Origin: Burhinus oedicnemus
Lineage: Eukaryota > Chordata > Aves > Charadriiformes > Burhinidae
DNA length: 64,000 nt
NCBI GenBank assembly: GCA_008921705.1
Contig: VFFE01007854.1
Span: 1,181,214-1,245,213, forward strand
Direction: 5' to 3'
In this document: piece after piece, positions 50,501 to 63,059 of the stretch
Layout: every line of letters begins with the position of its first letter
Position numbering within the stretch: position 1 is the stretch's first letter
Program-made: the position numbers and the translations under genes
The notes under the pieces: generated by a model
The model's input: the letters and a program-made list of their open reading frames with translations, nothing else
Told to the model about the DNA's origin: nothing
The model's database searches: none

Positions 50501-52614
50501 AGGATGCTGAACTTCTTGAAAGCAATGTTGATTTTAAAATGGAGATTGCTTGTACTGAAATACTGTGGCCATACCAAGTGTGCGTCCAAGCAAATCCACG
50601 CTTACTTTAAACTGCCTTACTCATATGCCAGACCCCGGTAGCCTGCAATTCAGAGCACGCAATATCAACTTGGCCATGGCGTTGAGTACGTGCGTGGACA
50701 TTTGGATTGCTCTGAGCTCTGTAACGACACAGCTCCGCTGTACCTGAGCTGGCTGATCAAAAGCAAAGCCAGGGTTGCCTGCGGGCGCTGCAGTCGTGGC
50801 TGCTTCTTGCACAACAGCATCCACTCAAAGGGGAAACGCACGGGAAGCTGAACACCGTGGACAGGCTTGGAGAAGCTCTCCATGATGGTACTTGTTGGGT
50901 AGCATGGTGGGAATTCCCGTGCACATCGTGAGGCACAGTCTCAGCCCCAAATTAGCTGTCAGCCTTTTTAAAAGTTCAGCCACCCCCCATTAGGAAAATG
51001 GCAGTACAGGAAGCAAAGGCACAGGAACTACCTAACGTGGAAAAAGGGGTTCTTAAAATCAGTTTCTCCACCAAAACTTTGATGAAATCTTCAAGATGTT
51101 GAAGGAGACGTAAGCATGAGCAAATCTCAAATCCTATTTTCTTTATAGATTAGACTATATTGTACATATACTGCTAGTGTGAGAACATGCGTGTACATGT
51201 AGGTGTGGACTCATATAATTAACACTCATAGACTTAAGCAATGATTCCTCAGATAGTTTCAGTTATATTTCACCATGGAATGTCTTCCATTTGAAAAAAA
51301 ATCTTTCCTAGAAGCCAAAGCAAAGAATGTTGGGGTATCTGATCTCTTTAATGTCATTTCAATTCTTGAACTTGTTTGGTTTTTTGGTTGGGTTTCTTTT
51401 TTTTGTGGGTTTTTTTTTGTTGGTTTTTTTTTTTAGTAGAACATTGCCACTGAAGTTATTTTCAGAACATCATATAGATTTTTCATTGAAACATCTGTGT
51501 TAACTTTTATCATCCTTGCTCTGCTTTGTAATTTTGGAAACAGATATAAAGAATGAGCAACCCAGAGCACAGTAATATAGTGGGAAGCATCCTTCATAAG
51601 TCAATTGAGGAATTTAATAATCTCTTTAGAAATAAGCTCTGCAGCTATGAGAAAAATGTGTGGGTTAAAGGCCTTCCAATTAAGAAAGGTTTCTCTGTGG
51701 ATTTATAGGCTGGTGGTTAGCTCTTCCTGTTCGTGTTTCCATGGCAACTGTCAGGTAGATTTTCTGCTACTTGCTAGGAAGTTGGAAATGTTGAGTCTGG
51801 TTGAGCCTTTCAATTCACTGAAGCTTAAATGAAATTCTTTGCAAGGAACTGGCATTTAGCCTGGGTCATTTATTCATATCTAGAAGAGAAATCAATTATA
51901 GTAATCAAATGTGCAAATTTTTTTTTTTATTGGAATTATTTTGGGTACACAATTTTTTATTATTATTGTGCCACAATCTATTTTTAATGCTAGGGTAGGG
52001 AAGGTTTGAAACGCTGCAGCTGGCCTCTTTGCTACTGATGGCTTATGGCTTTAATTACAGCCCAAGACACACACAGGCACGTCTCTTTCTGGTCTGCTTT
52101 TACAAGCTATAATCACTCCCGGTGATATTCATGATACCAGCTCGAATCCTGTAGACTCATTAGAGTTGAGACACCTTTATTGCGAGACACACAGCTTAGC
52201 ACCTTTTCTCCTTTCAATTTTCTTGTCTTGTTGATTTGTTTGAATTAGGCTTGAGGAAAGTAAATAATTTGTATGCTGTTATTCAAACTTTCTGAGTACA
52301 TCGTGTTTTAATTCCACATCAGAATCTCCGTGTGTTTGCGCACTTCTTTGTGCCTCTTATATTTTCCATCCCACACTGACTGCTGCTTGACAGCTCCATG
52401 CAAGCTTCATTCTTTTAATTCTCTAACATCAGATACGTAGGCGTGCACGGTGTGTACCTATACTTTCAGCCTTTCTGTAATGCATAATCTGTACCACCCA
52501 ACGAGCTGTGTCCTGCAGGCTTTATGTGAATAATACCACGTAGACTTCATTGACTTTTCTTGCAAGAATAAAGCCAGCATGGCTTGGCCCAAAGATCACA
52601 GATTATCTAAACAG
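47576..52614. other. Unique DNA, no gene seen
   Basis: No gene recognised. There are A13 (48540-48552) and A16 (50124-50139) tracts and a T/G-rich tract (51372-51437). GGGCAAGCTCTTTGGAACAG with TTTGTGAAGCCCCTGTATCC (48383-48440) resembles an old SINE/LINE tail but is too short to name. Words such as TTCCATTGAAATCAGCAGGA and TGCTCCCATTGACTGCAATA (50201-50253) resemble an ancient amniote repeat. The block from about 51870 to 52340 has a texture like conserved non-coding DNA, but this cannot be tested here. Confidence 0.45.
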
Positions 52615-52925
52615 AGGCAGGGTGGTCTTCTGGGGAGAGCAGTAGTTATGAGCTTGGAAAACCTGGGGGCTTGTTTCCCCGCTCGGCCCCTGGCTTCCAG
52701 GGAAAAGGGAGAGTTATTTAGTGGCGGATCTTAAACTCCAGCAAAGTCCTCTCATACCGGAGTTAATGGAGCTGTGACAATTTATGCTAGCTAAGAATCT
52801 GCTCCATTACCCGAGCCTCACTCCAGCTGTATAATAGAAATAATGGCAGTGCCCTACCTCGGAGAGGTGTCCTGAGAATAAATAGTTAGACAGGAAAGTG
52901 TTATGATACTATGATAATGAAGACC
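52615..52925 (+). repeat. MIR-like SINE relic, composite
   Basis: The left part (52621-52690) has GGAGAGCAGTAGTTATGAGC and ACCTGGGGGCTTGTTTCCCC, like the MIR 5' head (GCAGTGGTTAGAGC, ACCTGGGTTCAAATCCC). The right part (52828-52925) has AAATAATGGCAGTGCCCTAC and GAGAATAAATAGTTAGACA, like the MIR tail (ATAATAGTACCTACCTC, GATTAAATGAG). The middle holds AGTTAATGGAGCTGTGACAA, which looks like another old amniote repeat fragment. Diverged and partly rearranged. Confidence 0.5.
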
Positions 52926-55900
52926 AGAAAAATACCTGCGATAGACAGAAATCAGCATAACTGATCTGACATTTACTTTTATTCTTTCAGGCCTTCTGCC
53001 ACAGAGAGACAATAATAACTTGACAATGAAAAGTGATGCTCAGCCCCCATTTCTCCTGTTGCTTTGCTTTGCTTACTTTGCTCTCTTGCCTTTGTCCTTT
53101 CTTTCTTAGGATTTCAATTAACTTTCTTTAAAAGCTTTTAAGAACCAGCTAACTAATATTTAATTTTCTTTTCACCCTCACCTTGTCCCAGCATATTTAA
53201 TTGTTTTTCTCTTTTGCTCTACTCTGCTTACCTTCATTTCCATGGATTAAGCCCAAAAGCTGCGCACGCAGATATCTAAACAGACTAACTTAACTTTAAA
53301 CACAAAGTTAGTTCCTCTGGCATTGATAAAGCTGCCAGAACCAAGTCTCAGTGCTGTAAGTTTTAGCAGTCACTTCCAGGCCACCTCAGAGACGGAGAAC
53401 TGATTTGGGTCCAAGGAGACAAAGCACCTTGTGCTAGAATACCCTATCCAAGATATTATAGGTATGTTTAGACTGCAGATTTTGTATATGCAGCTCAATT
53501 GGCTGCTAAAAGTTGTGTAGGTAAGGGGAACATGACTGTCCAGTTTTCATGACTGACCTTTTGTCTTAGGCAGATTTGTCACCCCAGGCTAATCTCCTAC
53601 GTCTTACTTTGCTGTATTACATAGAACACGCAGTTTTCTGTGTGGATATCTTCTTTCCCTGCAAAAGAGCTGGCCTGAGCCTTTTTATGTGTTTCCAGAG
53701 AAGGTTGCATCACTCTGAGCATCGGTGTGAATGTATAGGTTGGTTTCATCTGACTTGCACCAAGGAGCTGAGTGACTGGATGGACTCACGGTTGCATAGG
53801 TGGGAGGAGGTGCCTCCATAACATCCACTGCACAAGGAAACGACCCAGTTGCCGAGTGAGTGTCTGGTTCTTACAGCCAGGAGGATGTTGTGGTAAACCA
53901 CTCTGATCTGCTGCGTTAGTTAGGGGTGCATGCTTCACCAGGACATGGAGCTGAGCCTAGTCCATAAATCAGATTTTAAACCATCTCAGTCCTCAAGAGA
54001 ATTAACTGTTTTGCACCACAAGCAGATAACAGAAAACCAGTGTACTGCCAGTGTCACCAGCACAGTTCTGCTCTGAGGTATGTATCGACTGCCCTTGTTC
54101 TCTGGTTTACGACATTAGTTTAACCAGCAAAGGGAGGAGCAGCTGTGGCTGTTCAGAGGACTGCCTCCATGACCATACAGCTCTACAAGGCCTCCAAGGC
54201 TCAGACCTTACTCCTTTCCTACAGCAAACACAGCTGGAATAGGCAGGATTGATCTTTCTTCGCCGCTGTAGAAGATGGTGGTGTGACCACGATTCTGAAA
54301 AGATTTGAAAATGTTCTCTTGTGGGTGCTACACAAACAGAAGACAGGGTCCCTTTATTACGGTTTGGGAAATTTCACTACCTTGCGGATTACAATTCCAA
54401 GAGGCTGAAGGCGTGGGTTATAACTTGAGTTTCCCCAGTCTGTCTCTTCTGTGGCTACTCAAACGCTGGGTTCAGGCGCACACAGTAAAAGAAGCCAAGT
54501 GCCTACTTAACCTCAGCCTAGCACAGCACATGGGCGAGAAGAGGCTGGGGAATAACTCCACCTCGCTGCTCGCTGCGTAGCGCAGCTGACCCAGTAGTGA
54601 CGAGTTGGCAGGCTAAGGGTGGTATGGCTGTGCTGGAAACTTCAGTCTACCTTGCTCTGGTGCAACTAAGCAAATGGGGGGAATTGAGACCGCGAAGCAT
54701 AATGTGTCTAGGGTGGTTATCTATATGCACCAGTCTTTGCTGACAGCTGTGTGTAATTTTTTCTAATCACCCCTATGAATACCTGCTGAATATCTGGCTC
54801 TAAAGCAGTACCGTGTGTAAGCTGCAAGTGTCAAAATGGCAAAGGGCTGGAAAGCACCGATGCTTGTTACACAAAACCCGCAGCGGTACGTTCCTTCACT
54901 GCTGTATATAGCCACATCTGTTTTAAATGTAAAGGCTGCTGTTGCAGGTGACCTTATATACTTTCAAGCATTAAAGTACGTTAGCGAGTGTGTTTTGGAA
55001 AGGTTAAAAAAGATGTCGTTTCTTTTTTCAGAAGCTATTAGTTGGCTACAAGCAGAGTATTTCAGCCGCATGGTGTTATTGTAGGAAATACGAAGATCAC
55101 TTCAGATTCAGTAATGGCTTGTTCTTCCTGGCACTAAAGAATTGTGGCATCTAATTAATGACTATACTTCTCCATCACAATCCCAATATAAATTCATATT
55201 TCCATTTATGTAGGCACTCACGGGGTTATCCATATACAATTACTCTGTGGCTGTTCTCAATAGTTCTGCTGCAAGGCAAGAAACATTTTTACCGAGTTAC
55301 TCTCTTTCCTTCTAAGCAAACCAGCAGAATGAAGAAATGAAAACGAGCTTTTCTTTAGGTGCAATGCCTGGACTTCTTCTTTGAGGAATGAGGAGTGCTA
55401 GGAAAAGACAGGACTTATTTGATTAGTGAGACAAGAGCATCCCTGCCAAATGGCTTGCCAAACTGCTGGGGGGGCCTAAAACTGGGTATGGGAGGGGATG
55501 GTGATAACAACTTTAATTTGCCTGGTAGGGAAATGGGAGACAAACCATGTCAAAAGGGGCCGCCTTGATTGCCTGTACACAGATTAAGGCAGACAGGGAA
55601 AGGGGCAGGAGGAATTAGGCTGTAGATGCAGATCCAAGCACTGCTGGAATGACTGGGATATGGTAGGACTGGAGACCTCCCTGGGTCCCTTCCATCCCGA
55701 ATGAGTCTGTGATCTGTGACCTGAGTGGAGTTGCTCAGTATTTGCATTCCTGTAGAAGGCATTGATCCATGCCTGGTTTCTTGATTCAGCTCATAGTCTT
55801 TCCTTTTTAAATTCTTCTTTCTTAGTTGATCAACATTGTCTCTTTCCAGAGAAATAACTTTTACTTTCAATTCTTCTTCTACTTACCGTAGTATAAATCT

Positions 55901-58900
55901 GAAGTAACTTCATGGAGACCAATGCGGTGATCCAAATTTACATTGCTGTCATTGATGTGTGGTTCAAGAGCTTTACAGCATGAAGACTTTTAAAGGTGGT
56001 TGTGAGGATAGATGAAGCTTTAGATACACTGTCTCTTCTCTATATGGATATACCTTCCTTTCCAACCCAAAGAACAGCTCTTGAGTTTTTGAACTTCATT
56101 TAAATGCTCTAGAGTATTGACACCGAAGGACTTTTTCTTATTTCTGTCTATGGGATCAGCTGCTCCCTTTCCAGCTCTCCTACTTCACATCAGCAGAAAC
56201 AGGCCAATGTCATGCAATCCCCCATCTGAGAGATAACAAAAAGGTACGGATCATCCAAGTCACCCAGATGACTGTTCCCTACCTTACACCCTTTCAAACA
56301 TTAGGAAGCACGTATCGTTAGGAAGATCTTTACATGGCATAATTTAAAACTGAGAAAAAAAATTATTTGAAAATCCTTCAGACACTACTGATTGTTCTTA
56401 TTATTTAAAAAAAAAAAAAAAAAAAGAGCTAGTCTTAATTGTTGCTATGGTAACTAACACATCTGCCAGGATATGTTGCTGTGGGAAAAGAGTGTGAATT
56501 CTGTGAACATTTCCTGTTGTCTTTCCATGGAAAGACTTAGAGCACGGCTCCATAGTGGCAACTTTACAAACTCAACTAGAAGGCACTGTGAAATTGAAAG
56601 GCAAGCAGTGTGAAATGAAGGGAAAGAAGCACTCCTGTTTAAATAAACAAGCAGAAAGAGCATGATTGGCCAGTAGAACTCATTGCCTTGTTAGAAACAA
56701 AGGATTTTTTTGTCAAGTTTTTTATATAGATGGCAACATATTCACTTGGTAAGAATTCAAATACCTATATTTTCAACAGACTCAACAGAATTACCCTTTA
56801 TGGTTCAGGCCAACTCATTAATATGGAAGGAAGGAAGGGAGCAAAGGAAGGAGGTCAGGTTCTTTAGAGTTCCCATCATCCGAACGTGGCCTTACACAGG
56901 GTGGGTGAGGAATGCTTGTTTGGATGTTTGCCCGTTCTGAGTTCTACAACATAAAAATAAAAAAAGATATTTCCCCAACTTTATCTCTCGTTGCCAACAA
57001 GATGACCTGCACCTTCTCTTCCTCACCCTTCCTGCCAACTGTATTTTTGTGTTTTATTCTGAAAGAATTTGATGCACTGCTCCTCTATTTATAGCTCAGA
57101 CAATTCAACTGCAAGGCGGGTGGTTTCATTGAAAGATAAACAAACTTTTAACAAAACCCCACTGATTCTTAAATGACCAACTCTGCTGACGCTGCAGGCT
57201 GCAGGGGACTTAAACTACCCTGGGAAGTTAGCCATTTACTGTACTACAGAGTAAGAGCCCCTGTTGTTTCCTTGGCCAGGGAACAGCTGGTGGGTTTTTT
57301 TGTTTTTTCTTTTTCTTTTTTTTTCTTTTCTTTTTTTTTTTTTCCTTACAGAAAAATCAATTTCTGTTTTGTTTTGTAAAAGGATTAATATTTAAGATTT
57401 TGTTGCTGGTTTAATGTAATATATAAAACACTGTAACTTCCATTGCATCCTTTGTCTGACACACTTATTGATTTCAAATTGTTTTGGGGGAGATTGTTAG
57501 CATCTTTTCTCCTTTTAAAACATGCTTCTGAATCTAATGGTTTATTCCCTCGTGTTTAGGACTTTTGACCTTTAGCACCGGGATTTCTTGTCTTGATCTT
57601 GTTCTTGCTGATGCCTCTCTCTCCCTGAATTAAAGCAAGTTTCTATTCTATTGGCACTTTTATTCCATACAAAAGAGGTGGTAAGACGTGATTTTGTGCT
57701 CCATCTCCTTTCAAAGTCTGTGGGCTTCTGGGTGATAAATAAAATTGTTTGTCTAATATTTCAAAGGTAAAATACACTTTTGTCAAACACCACAGTTGCA
57801 TTTTGTTTAGTCTTCTTTTATGGAAATGCCCTAATATTGACGAAATGTAGCCTCTGCATCCCTTAGAGAATCCAAGGAGGAGAGGAGATGACTACGTACA
57901 TATGCAGCATTTTTAAGCATCAAGACTACTTTGAAGGTAGGTATGTGCATTATCTTGACTCTTCCTCACTCTCAGAGTGGATTTCCTTCCTTTTTTAGAC
58001 CCACACAAATTAATCATGTTTGTTTGAACTGACGATACCATTGATTCACACAACAAAGACTTTTTGCACCAGCTTCCTCCACTTGAGGCTCCTTGGTTGT
58101 AGGGATGACTCAAGTTGTTGTATTGTCAAGAGAAAAGCATCCTTCCTGCATTCTTTGACAGAGGGAAAAGAAAAAGAAATTAAATAAAAGAATGAAGGAT
58201 TATATAGCAAGTTTGGGCAAGTAAAGCTCAGCCGTTTTTAGGGTGGAGAATTGCACCCGTTAGTGAGCTCAGTTAGATCAGCTACAAAAACCTCCTCCTC
58301 CTCCCAGGCTATATCCACATGGCTAGTCCTCTGGTCCTGGGAGCAACTTCTGGCCCTCATCCCAGTGTCACACAGCCACGTGGACCGAGACATCAAGCCT
58401 TGTCACATCCAGAACTTTGTTAGTTTGGGTGTCATCTGGGGAAAGCGTGGCTGGTCTGTGGCCTTAAGAGTTATTATTCATCTGTTTGTGAGGGGTTTGG
58501 GGTGGGTTTTTTCAGTTCTGAATGGCTGAAATAATGAAACAACCATGTAACAGCGCACCAGAGAGGTGTTTCTGTAAAATGACCCAAGGGGTATACGTTG
58601 TATGCCTTGAGTATGGCATGAGAGCCATAAGGGAGGTATAAGCCTGTTGAAGTAGTATTGAAGGACTGTGCAGGGAGAGGAAGCAAAATAAGGTGTGATT
58701 TCCTCCATATTTCCTACAGGGCATGATCTGCAGAAAGATCTGTCATCTGAATTATATCCTGGTGTCACCTGGGAGGGAGGCAGCCGGTTCCTTCCAAAGG
58801 GGAAACCCAGACATGAATGAATGGATGCGGAATGGTTGGGGGACCAAGACCAGAGACCAATGTGGACTTAAATTCACTCTACCAACCTTTACATCCTTTT

Positions 58901-59580
58901 TGTTTTGCAATCTCCTGTTGCACAGTTTTGCACGAAAAAATTATTTGAAAAAACAAAAGTAAAGAGGAGGCCGGGCCTGAACATGATATTTTTAGTGGAT
59001 TTTTGGTCTACTACTTGTTAATGAAGACACATCTCAGAAAAAAGTGTGATTTTTGCACCTTCTTTGACTGTGTGGGAGAACTGCTGAGATCCATCTCTGG
59101 ACCTACACATACTACGCTTGACTCCATTTAGCAGAATTCTTCAAAATGGAATGGGTAAAAGTAATTTTAAGATTATTTTCTTTTTCTTTTCCATTTTTTT
59201 TTACAATATCTGAAGTGCATGTGTTTTGTTAAAAATAGTTAACACAAATCAGATTCTTTAAATTAAAAAAACTGGTATTTAATTCAAAAGGAAATAATTT
59301 TAGCATATTTTCCTTGTCATGAAAATAAAAATGCAGCAACAAAGCAGCCCAATTTTTTAAAAACTGCTGGATAAAACTGTCATTTACACTTGCTTAAATT
59401 TTTGGCCGAGTTATCAAGTCTCCTAGTCTACATCTTTTCCTGAAGCGGTCCAAATTATGTCAGCTGATTTGTTTTACATACCTTTTAAACTACACATTTG
59501 TTTTAAAAAGCCAAAAAACCAGGATAGACTGAAAGGAGGGAATTGTCTTTAAATTACTGGGTTTCGTATTCAACATCCCA
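52926..59580. other. Unique DNA, no gene seen
   Basis: No gene recognised over about 6.6 kb. There is A19 at 56407-56425 and a long T-rich tract ending in CCTTACAG at 57351. Frames up to 106 codons on both strands overlap and lack familiar motifs. Confidence 0.5.
57294..57351 (+). repeat. T-rich polypyrimidine tract ending in AG
   Basis: A T/C-rich tract, interrupted by single G bases near its start, ends in CCTTACAG at 57351. It looks like a 3' splice site, but no plausible exon follows: the next bases are AT-rich with stops. Confidence 0.5.
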
Positions 59581-59589
59581 CTGTGTGCA

Positions 59590-59650
59590 TGACAGAACCA
59601 CAGAAACTAGCAATGTCAAAGATATTAGATCATCCAGTCTTTCTTTCCTA
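59590..59650 (-). mobile_element. Possible ancestral CR1 3' end relic
   Basis: The plus-strand words GACAGAACCACAGAAACTAG and TTAGATCATCCAGTCTTTCT recall the reversed 3' end of old CR1 elements (CATAGAA...GATCATCTAGTC). Short and weak, so only a tentative call. Confidence 0.3.
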
Positions 59651-59780
59651 AAATGCAGAATTCTATTTGCTTTGATATCAAATCAAAAGAAACTGAAATG
59701 GAACTGTGTGTAAGAAATTAAGGCAAATGGTCCTGGCCTTAGAATACAAGTTACTTGACTATTTTATATTTCATGTCTCT

Positions 59781-59879
59781 AAGGGAGGATTTTCTGAAAA
59801 TACAAATGGGAGTTGGGTGCCTGAGTCGATGGAAATCGGACACCTGACTCCCATTTGTGCCTTTGAAAATCTTCCTTTT
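59781..59879. repeat. Long palindrome (about 41-nt arms), MITE-like or hairpin
   Basis: The left arm (59781-59821) contains GATTTTCTGAAAATACAAAT and GGGAGTTGGGTGCC. The right arm (about 59839-59879) contains GGACACCTGACTCCCATTTG and TGCCTTTGAAAATCTTCC. The arms pair along nearly their whole length with a few mismatches and a one-base offset. The loop is about 17 nt. The sequence recalls ancient palindromic repeats common in turtles and crocodilians (GGGAGTTAGGTGCCT type), which may be remnants of DNA transposons. RNA from either strand would fold into a stable hairpin. No family name is claimed. Confidence 0.75.
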
Positions 59880-59909
59880 ATAAATCATTGTGGAATTCCT
59901 ATACTATGA

Positions 59910-61320
59910 TAGAATGTAGAAAGGGAGAAAGGGCTTAGAAGTAATGCTTGAAGTTCTCCAAGGACTATAAGGATACCCTTTCTACTTTCTTGCCTTTGAA
60001 ACCAATGTTCTTGGTTAAGTCACTGTATTTAAATATAGCTGTTCTTTTGCAAGGAGTTATGGTTTGCAAATTATGATAACCAGCTTTCCTGCTGCTGGTC
60101 ATTCAGAATTCTGCTGTATGATCTTTTCAAAAAAACTGCATTATTGTTTGCACCCATCTTTTACGAATAGTCTGAAGTAGTGAATCTCTGAAAAACATGG
60201 GGAGATGAAAGTGTTCTGTAGCTCATTGGGCCACTGATTGCTGTAATTATTGCAACACTTTTAAGTTACTTTTGTTGCTTTCATTTTTTTTTTCTGTTTT
60301 GAGGCTTTCTGACCAGCTATTACGTTATCTTAACAAGAATGTACAGAAAATCAATGACCTGAAAAGTTCAACGCGCTGTAATATGACTTAACTTGGAAAT
60401 ATTGTGCAATATGGTATTACTCATGGGCTAATCCTACCTCAGTTTCTTTTGTTGTAACAATCTTCTTAATGCTTTATAGATCTGATACAGTGTAAGTCTT
60501 CCTTTAAAGTAAAATCATTTCTGTAAAGTATAGGATAACAACAAGTGATATTCTAATTTCCCGTCATTATTTTTTTCATCACATGGAAGCCCAAGAGAAA
60601 TGCCATTCCCTCTCAGTTGTGAGAACGTTTTGAAGGTTTGTTTGGATTCTCCCCCAGGACAAAGTTTTTGAGGTCTTAAAACCAGACTGGAATTCATTCA
60701 GAAGAACAAGCAGTTGTTTAGGGAAATTAAATATATTATGACGGAATACGAGATTCAGTGTGAGGAAGATGAAACATTTTTTAATTTACTAATAATTGAA
60801 GAGTTCATAAAATAACATCTAACAGATATGCTACTTTTTATAGCAACAGGCTCGGACAACTTACATGTTACAGTTCTTTAAGATTTATTCAATGAAATAT
60901 GACTCAGTTACTAAGATATTCTTAATAGATCTCGGAATTGCAAGAAAAATTCTGAAGACCGAAAAAAATACTGTGACAATATTCAGAAACCATGCGTGGA
61001 ATCATCTGGTAAGCTTCAGGGCTGTCAGAGTGACATGAAGTTATGGAAAATATGTAAAAAAGAAATGGGAATTAAGTTGATGGAAATTCAAAGAATGAAA
61101 TATCAGCCAGTACTAATTAATGCAAAAAATATCTTTTACAAATTTTAATGTCATCTTTGATGAGATTATGAATTTGGTAGGGATAATTAAGAGCTGAAAC
61201 ATATTACTTTGGGTATGCAAATTAGGTATTACAATGCCTGAAATGACCTCACATGGAGATTTACAATACCTGCCTAATATAACACTTCAGATGGGCTTAG
61301 GCAGTGTGTAAATACTCGGT
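59910..61320. other. AT-rich unique DNA, no gene seen
   Basis: No feature recognised. Frames are at most about 60 codons. Composition is strongly AT-rich until a GC-richer stretch starts near 61320. Confidence 0.5.
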
Positions 61321-61504
61321 CCGAGAGAGCTGTGTGAGTGTGCTATTGGAGGCTGCAGCAGACGGGATCTCTCCGTCAGTCTCACAGCTTTCTGTTGCCT
61401 GAAGAGGCAGTACGGACCCTCCCTCCCCTCTCTTCTCCTCTTCCCACCTTCTTCTGTCTCAAGCCATTCCCTTCTGCTGCCCCTGCGGCTTCTCCGACCC
61501 TTTG
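61320..61504 (+). other. GC/pyrimidine-rich stretch with donor-like site
   Basis: After about 1.4 kb of AT-rich DNA, this stretch is GC-richer, then strongly pyrimidine-rich (CCCTCCCTCCCCTCTCTTCT at about 61418). It ends near CCCTTTG|GTGAGC (61504/61505), a fair 5' splice-site match. It could be a non-coding first exon, but there is no coding or promoter motif to prove it. Confidence 0.2.
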
Positions 61505-61594
61505 GTGAGCTACTTCAACTTGCGAACTCTACTTGAATTTATTCACTGTTTTGCTGGTCTAATTTTCTTCTTCTTTAATGGGTGGAATTGACTC

Positions 61595-61858
61595 GTGAAG
61601 AACTCGGACAAATGTCAGAGCCTGCGTATGGAGAACAGCTGGAGCACACGGCCAGGAGCTGGCTATGGGAGGTGGAAAGATGAGAAAAGTCAGGATGCCT
61701 TCTTTTGGCAGAAGAGAGCTGCTGAGTCGGCCCTGGCCATCCACTTGGAGCAGAGGGTTCATTTGGTGCATAAACTGAAACATCTCCAGAGCAGCACCGT
61801 AGCTGAAGTGGATTTGGTGCTCCAACTGAAGCACCTCCAAAGCAGTGCCTCAGTTTGA
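61595..61858 (+). other. 87-codon frame with in-frame 51-nt duplication
   Basis: Not recognised as any known gene. The frame from 61595 ends in two tandem 17-residue units, VHLVHKLKHLQSSTVAE and VDLVLQLKHLQSSASV, encoded by 61757-61807 and 61808-61858. These are about 70% identical at the DNA level, higher in the middle. The second unit runs straight into a TGA stop. The opposite strand is also open across the repeat (61840-61559). There is no signal peptide, known domain or splice context. The duplication itself is directly seen; coding status is speculative. Confidence 0.25.
61757..61858 (+). repeat. Tandem duplication, 51-nt unit x2
   Basis: Unit 1 (61757-61807) and unit 2 (61808-61858) are adjacent without spacer. 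They share GATTTGGTGC/CATTTGGTGC, AACTGAA and CTCCA-AGCAG blocks. About 36 of 51 positions agree by eye. Confidence 0.85.
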
Positions 61859-61859
61859 G

Positions 61860-63055
61860 GAGATCAGTTCTCCATCATGACTGAGAGAAACGGAAGAGGG
61901 GTCAAAATCCACACTGTATTTCAGAAAAGAAAAAAAATTCCCAGAGGAGAGAAAGGAAGGTGCTGGTTTGTGATCCCACAGTCTTGAATAACAGGCTGAG
62001 TAGCTTTTTAGCACTTACGTAACTAAACTCTGACAGAGTCCATAACAGGTATTCAAATGGGCATATAAATACACTTACTCTTTTGAAAAGTACCGCGTAA
62101 CACTGTAATAAAAGACTAGCTTCACAGAAAATCAGTTAAATGACAAAGATTAAACTGGACATCAGGAAAAATACTTACAGGAAACATTTCACTCTGTGAA
62201 AGTATTTCTAGCAGGATTCTGCAGCAATCTATACTAGGGCTGAGAAAATTCAGTGTTTCCATAGTGATGTAGAAGTAAACATGATACAGCTGCCAAAAAA
62301 TGGGCAATTATTGGCAGAATGATAGATAACGATAGTGACAAGGAAATCCTGCAGAACAATCTGACAAGCAGGGTCCGTTCAAAGAAAAACGCCTACAGAT
62401 ATTTGCATCTGTAGAGCTAGTTGCACACGTTAAAGTGAGGAACATTACAGAATTGGGTATTGCATCCTGGTAAACCACTAACCCTAAAATTATATAGCAT
62501 TGTAGTGTAACAGGAACTCAATATAAGACATAGTAAGTTATCTAAAGTGTACCTAAAACTTCATCTATCCCCACAAGCAAAACATTGATACTAATTGTTT
62601 ATGTGGCATCAATAACCAAAAAATCTTGCTTGGTCTTGTTGGTTTTATTATTATTATTCATTTATTTTTCTTTTAAAGAAAATAGTTGGTAACAATTGGA
62701 CAGGGTACAGGCAAAGCTACAAAAATTATTTAAATGCTAGAAGAAAACCCAGTTCTCATTTCCATTAAAGAGCTTAGAGTGTTTCTTTTGTCTAAGTCCA
62801 CACATACATGCATCCTGTAAAAGTTTGCTTGCCCTGAGAAAAAGGTTGTGACTGCAGGACACAGCTCATGGAACCATAGGAAATCCGCTCCCACCAAGAA
62901 AATATTACTTTGTTTCCAGTTGAAGGTAATTTCTTCCAGAGGTGAGATAGCTTTTTTTCCTAGGACAGCTTCCCAGGTTAATTTGTGCACGGCTGTCCTA
63001 TCTCGATTAACTCCACGCTCTTCCCTTGGAGCAGCTCCGCATGCACAGCCATGGC
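61860..63055. other. Unique DNA, no gene seen
   Basis: No gene recognised. It includes a short TTA run at 62647-62657. Frames up to 86 codons overlap on both strands and look random. Confidence 0.5.
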
Positions 63056-63059
63056 TTGA

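Noticed and set aside
57294..57400. Splice acceptor at the end of a long T-rich tract
   Set aside because: The sequence after CCTTACAG is AT-rich with early stops and no donor nearby; a T-rich simple repeat explains it.
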